Below are positions 13,443 to 13,945 of a stretch of DNA of 13,945 nucleotides, one piece after another; position 1 is the first letter of the stretch, and each line of letters opens with the position of its first letter. Position numbers and translations under genes: made by a program. The DNA is from Candidatus Thorarchaeota archaeon (lineage in GTDB: Archaea; Asgardarchaeota; Thorarchaeia; Thorarchaeales; Thorarchaeaceae): the NCBI GenBank assembly GCA_016840385.1, contig JAEOSL010000090.1, forward strand, positions 1 to 13,945, given 5' to 3'. A model generated the notes under the pieces. That model had not been told where the DNA came from. It saw nothing but the letters and a program-made list of their open reading frames with translations, and ran no database searches.

Positions 13443-13945
13443 GTGAGCTATATACACGTTAAGAACATCCTTGAAGGAGGACTGGACGGAAAGAAAGTCC
13501 ACCTCAGAGGCTGGGTCCATCGGATTCGCAAACAGAAGAAGATGGTCTTTGCTCTACTGAGAGACCCTTCAGGTGTTGTTCAAACAATAATCAAGAAGGA
13601 TGTTGTCAGCGAGGAATCCTATGCTGACGCAGAGAAAATGCTAATAGAGTCCCTCGTGACAATGGTCGGCACTGTCAGGGCTGACAATAGAGCAGAGGGT
13701 GGATTCGAAGTGCAAGTAGAAGAATTCAATGTCTTGCACTTTGCAGAAGAGTTCCCAATCACGGAGCACCAGAGCATTGAATTCCTGAATGATAATCGCC
13801 ACTTATGGATGCGTTCTAGGAAGCTCACCAATGTATTGAAAATCAGGGATGAAGTGTTCAGTGCTGCTCGTGAGTATCTTAGGAAAGAAGGATTCTATGA
13901 AACTACTTCACCCATGTTTGTTTCAACTATGGGTGAGGAAGGTGG
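13443..13945 (+). CDS. asnS: Asparaginyl-tRNA synthetase-like class IIb synthetase (N-terminal part, cut by the window edge)
   Basis: The first 167 codons of an aspartyl/asparaginyl-type class II synthetase, which charges tRNA with asparagine. Residues about 17-100 form the OB-fold anticodon-binding domain (KKVHLRGWVHRIRKQKK, FALLRDPSGVVQ). The linker EEFPITEHQSIEFLNDNRHLWMRSRK follows, then the catalytic-domain start with the motif 1 region (AAREYLRKEGFYETTSPMF). The sequence ends in STMGEEGG. The NRHLWMRSRK region looks to me more like AsnRS and AsnRS-like proteins than like archaeal AspRS, but motifs 2 and 3 lie beyond the window. GTG 13443 was chosen because GGTGATT (13433-13439) is at good spacing; in-frame GTGs at 13431 and 13434 overlap that sequence. 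AspRS is the main alternative. Confidence 0.78.
   Translation, partial: MSYIHVKNILEGGLDGKKVHLRGWVHRIRKQKKMVFALLRDPSGVVQTIIKKDVVSEESYADAEKMLIESLVTMVGTVRADNRAEGGFEVQVEEFNVLHFAEEFPITEHQSIEFLNDNRHLWMRSRKLTNVLKIRDEVFSAAREYLRKEGFYETTSPMFVSTMGEEG

Noticed and set aside
1..13945. CRISPR arrays, tRNA/rRNA genes, insertion sequences, attachment sites.
   Set aside because: No spaced direct-repeat array, no tRNA cloverleaf with CCA-adjacent acceptor, no transposase and no flanking terminal repeats were seen on reading both strands.

Overview
The window comes from an archaeon. It encodes a two-repeat TATA-box-binding protein, its gene starts follow archaeal TATA-like boxes, and its Shine-Dalgarno sequences are of the GGTGAT type, complementary to the archaeal 16S tail. 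It also carries an EGY-type site-2 protease, an AsnRS-like synthetase and a sequon-rich secreted protein with Ig-like repeats and a C-terminal membrane anchor. Moderate GC (about 40-45% by eye) and this gene mix fit an Asgard (Thorarchaeota-like) lineage. That placement is an inference; no rRNA or ribosomal protein gene is present to fix it.

Layout. 2-265 is the C-terminal end of a radical SAM protein. 322-3090 is a tight pair: an MBL-fold hydrolase and a 641-residue old-yellow-enzyme/2,4-dienoyl-CoA-reductase-like flavoprotein, 3 bp apart. 3143-5632 holds a site-2 protease and an unrecognised multi-span membrane protein with a lysine-rich tail. This ends convergently against the TBP gene (5713-6324, minus), with a hairpin between them.

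6472-8706 is the most interesting part, an arsenic-methylation locus. A cysteine-rich PadR-type regulator (minus) diverges from a three-gene plus-strand operon: a 44-codon cysteine-containing small ORF, an ArsM-type arsenite methyltransferase, and a two-lobed retropepsin-like aspartic protease. Both gene junctions are ATGA overlaps. The intergenic region carries three copies of a 16-bp inverted repeat (consensus TATTGGAC-GTCCAATA) arranged around one shared TATA element. A working model, inferred only, is that the PadR protein senses As(III) or a related thiophile through its cysteines and controls both directions.

8778-10569 holds a DUF4438 protein and an alpha/beta hydrolase. A bacteriohemerythrin gene (10582-10998, minus) converges on the hydrolase. 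Opposite it is a very short membrane-protein gene that looks frameshifted (11073-11257). 11424-13340 is the large secreted, membrane-anchored Ig-like protein, followed by a terminator-like hairpin. The window closes with the 5' part of an asparaginyl-tRNA synthetase-like gene (13443 onward, cut by the window edge).
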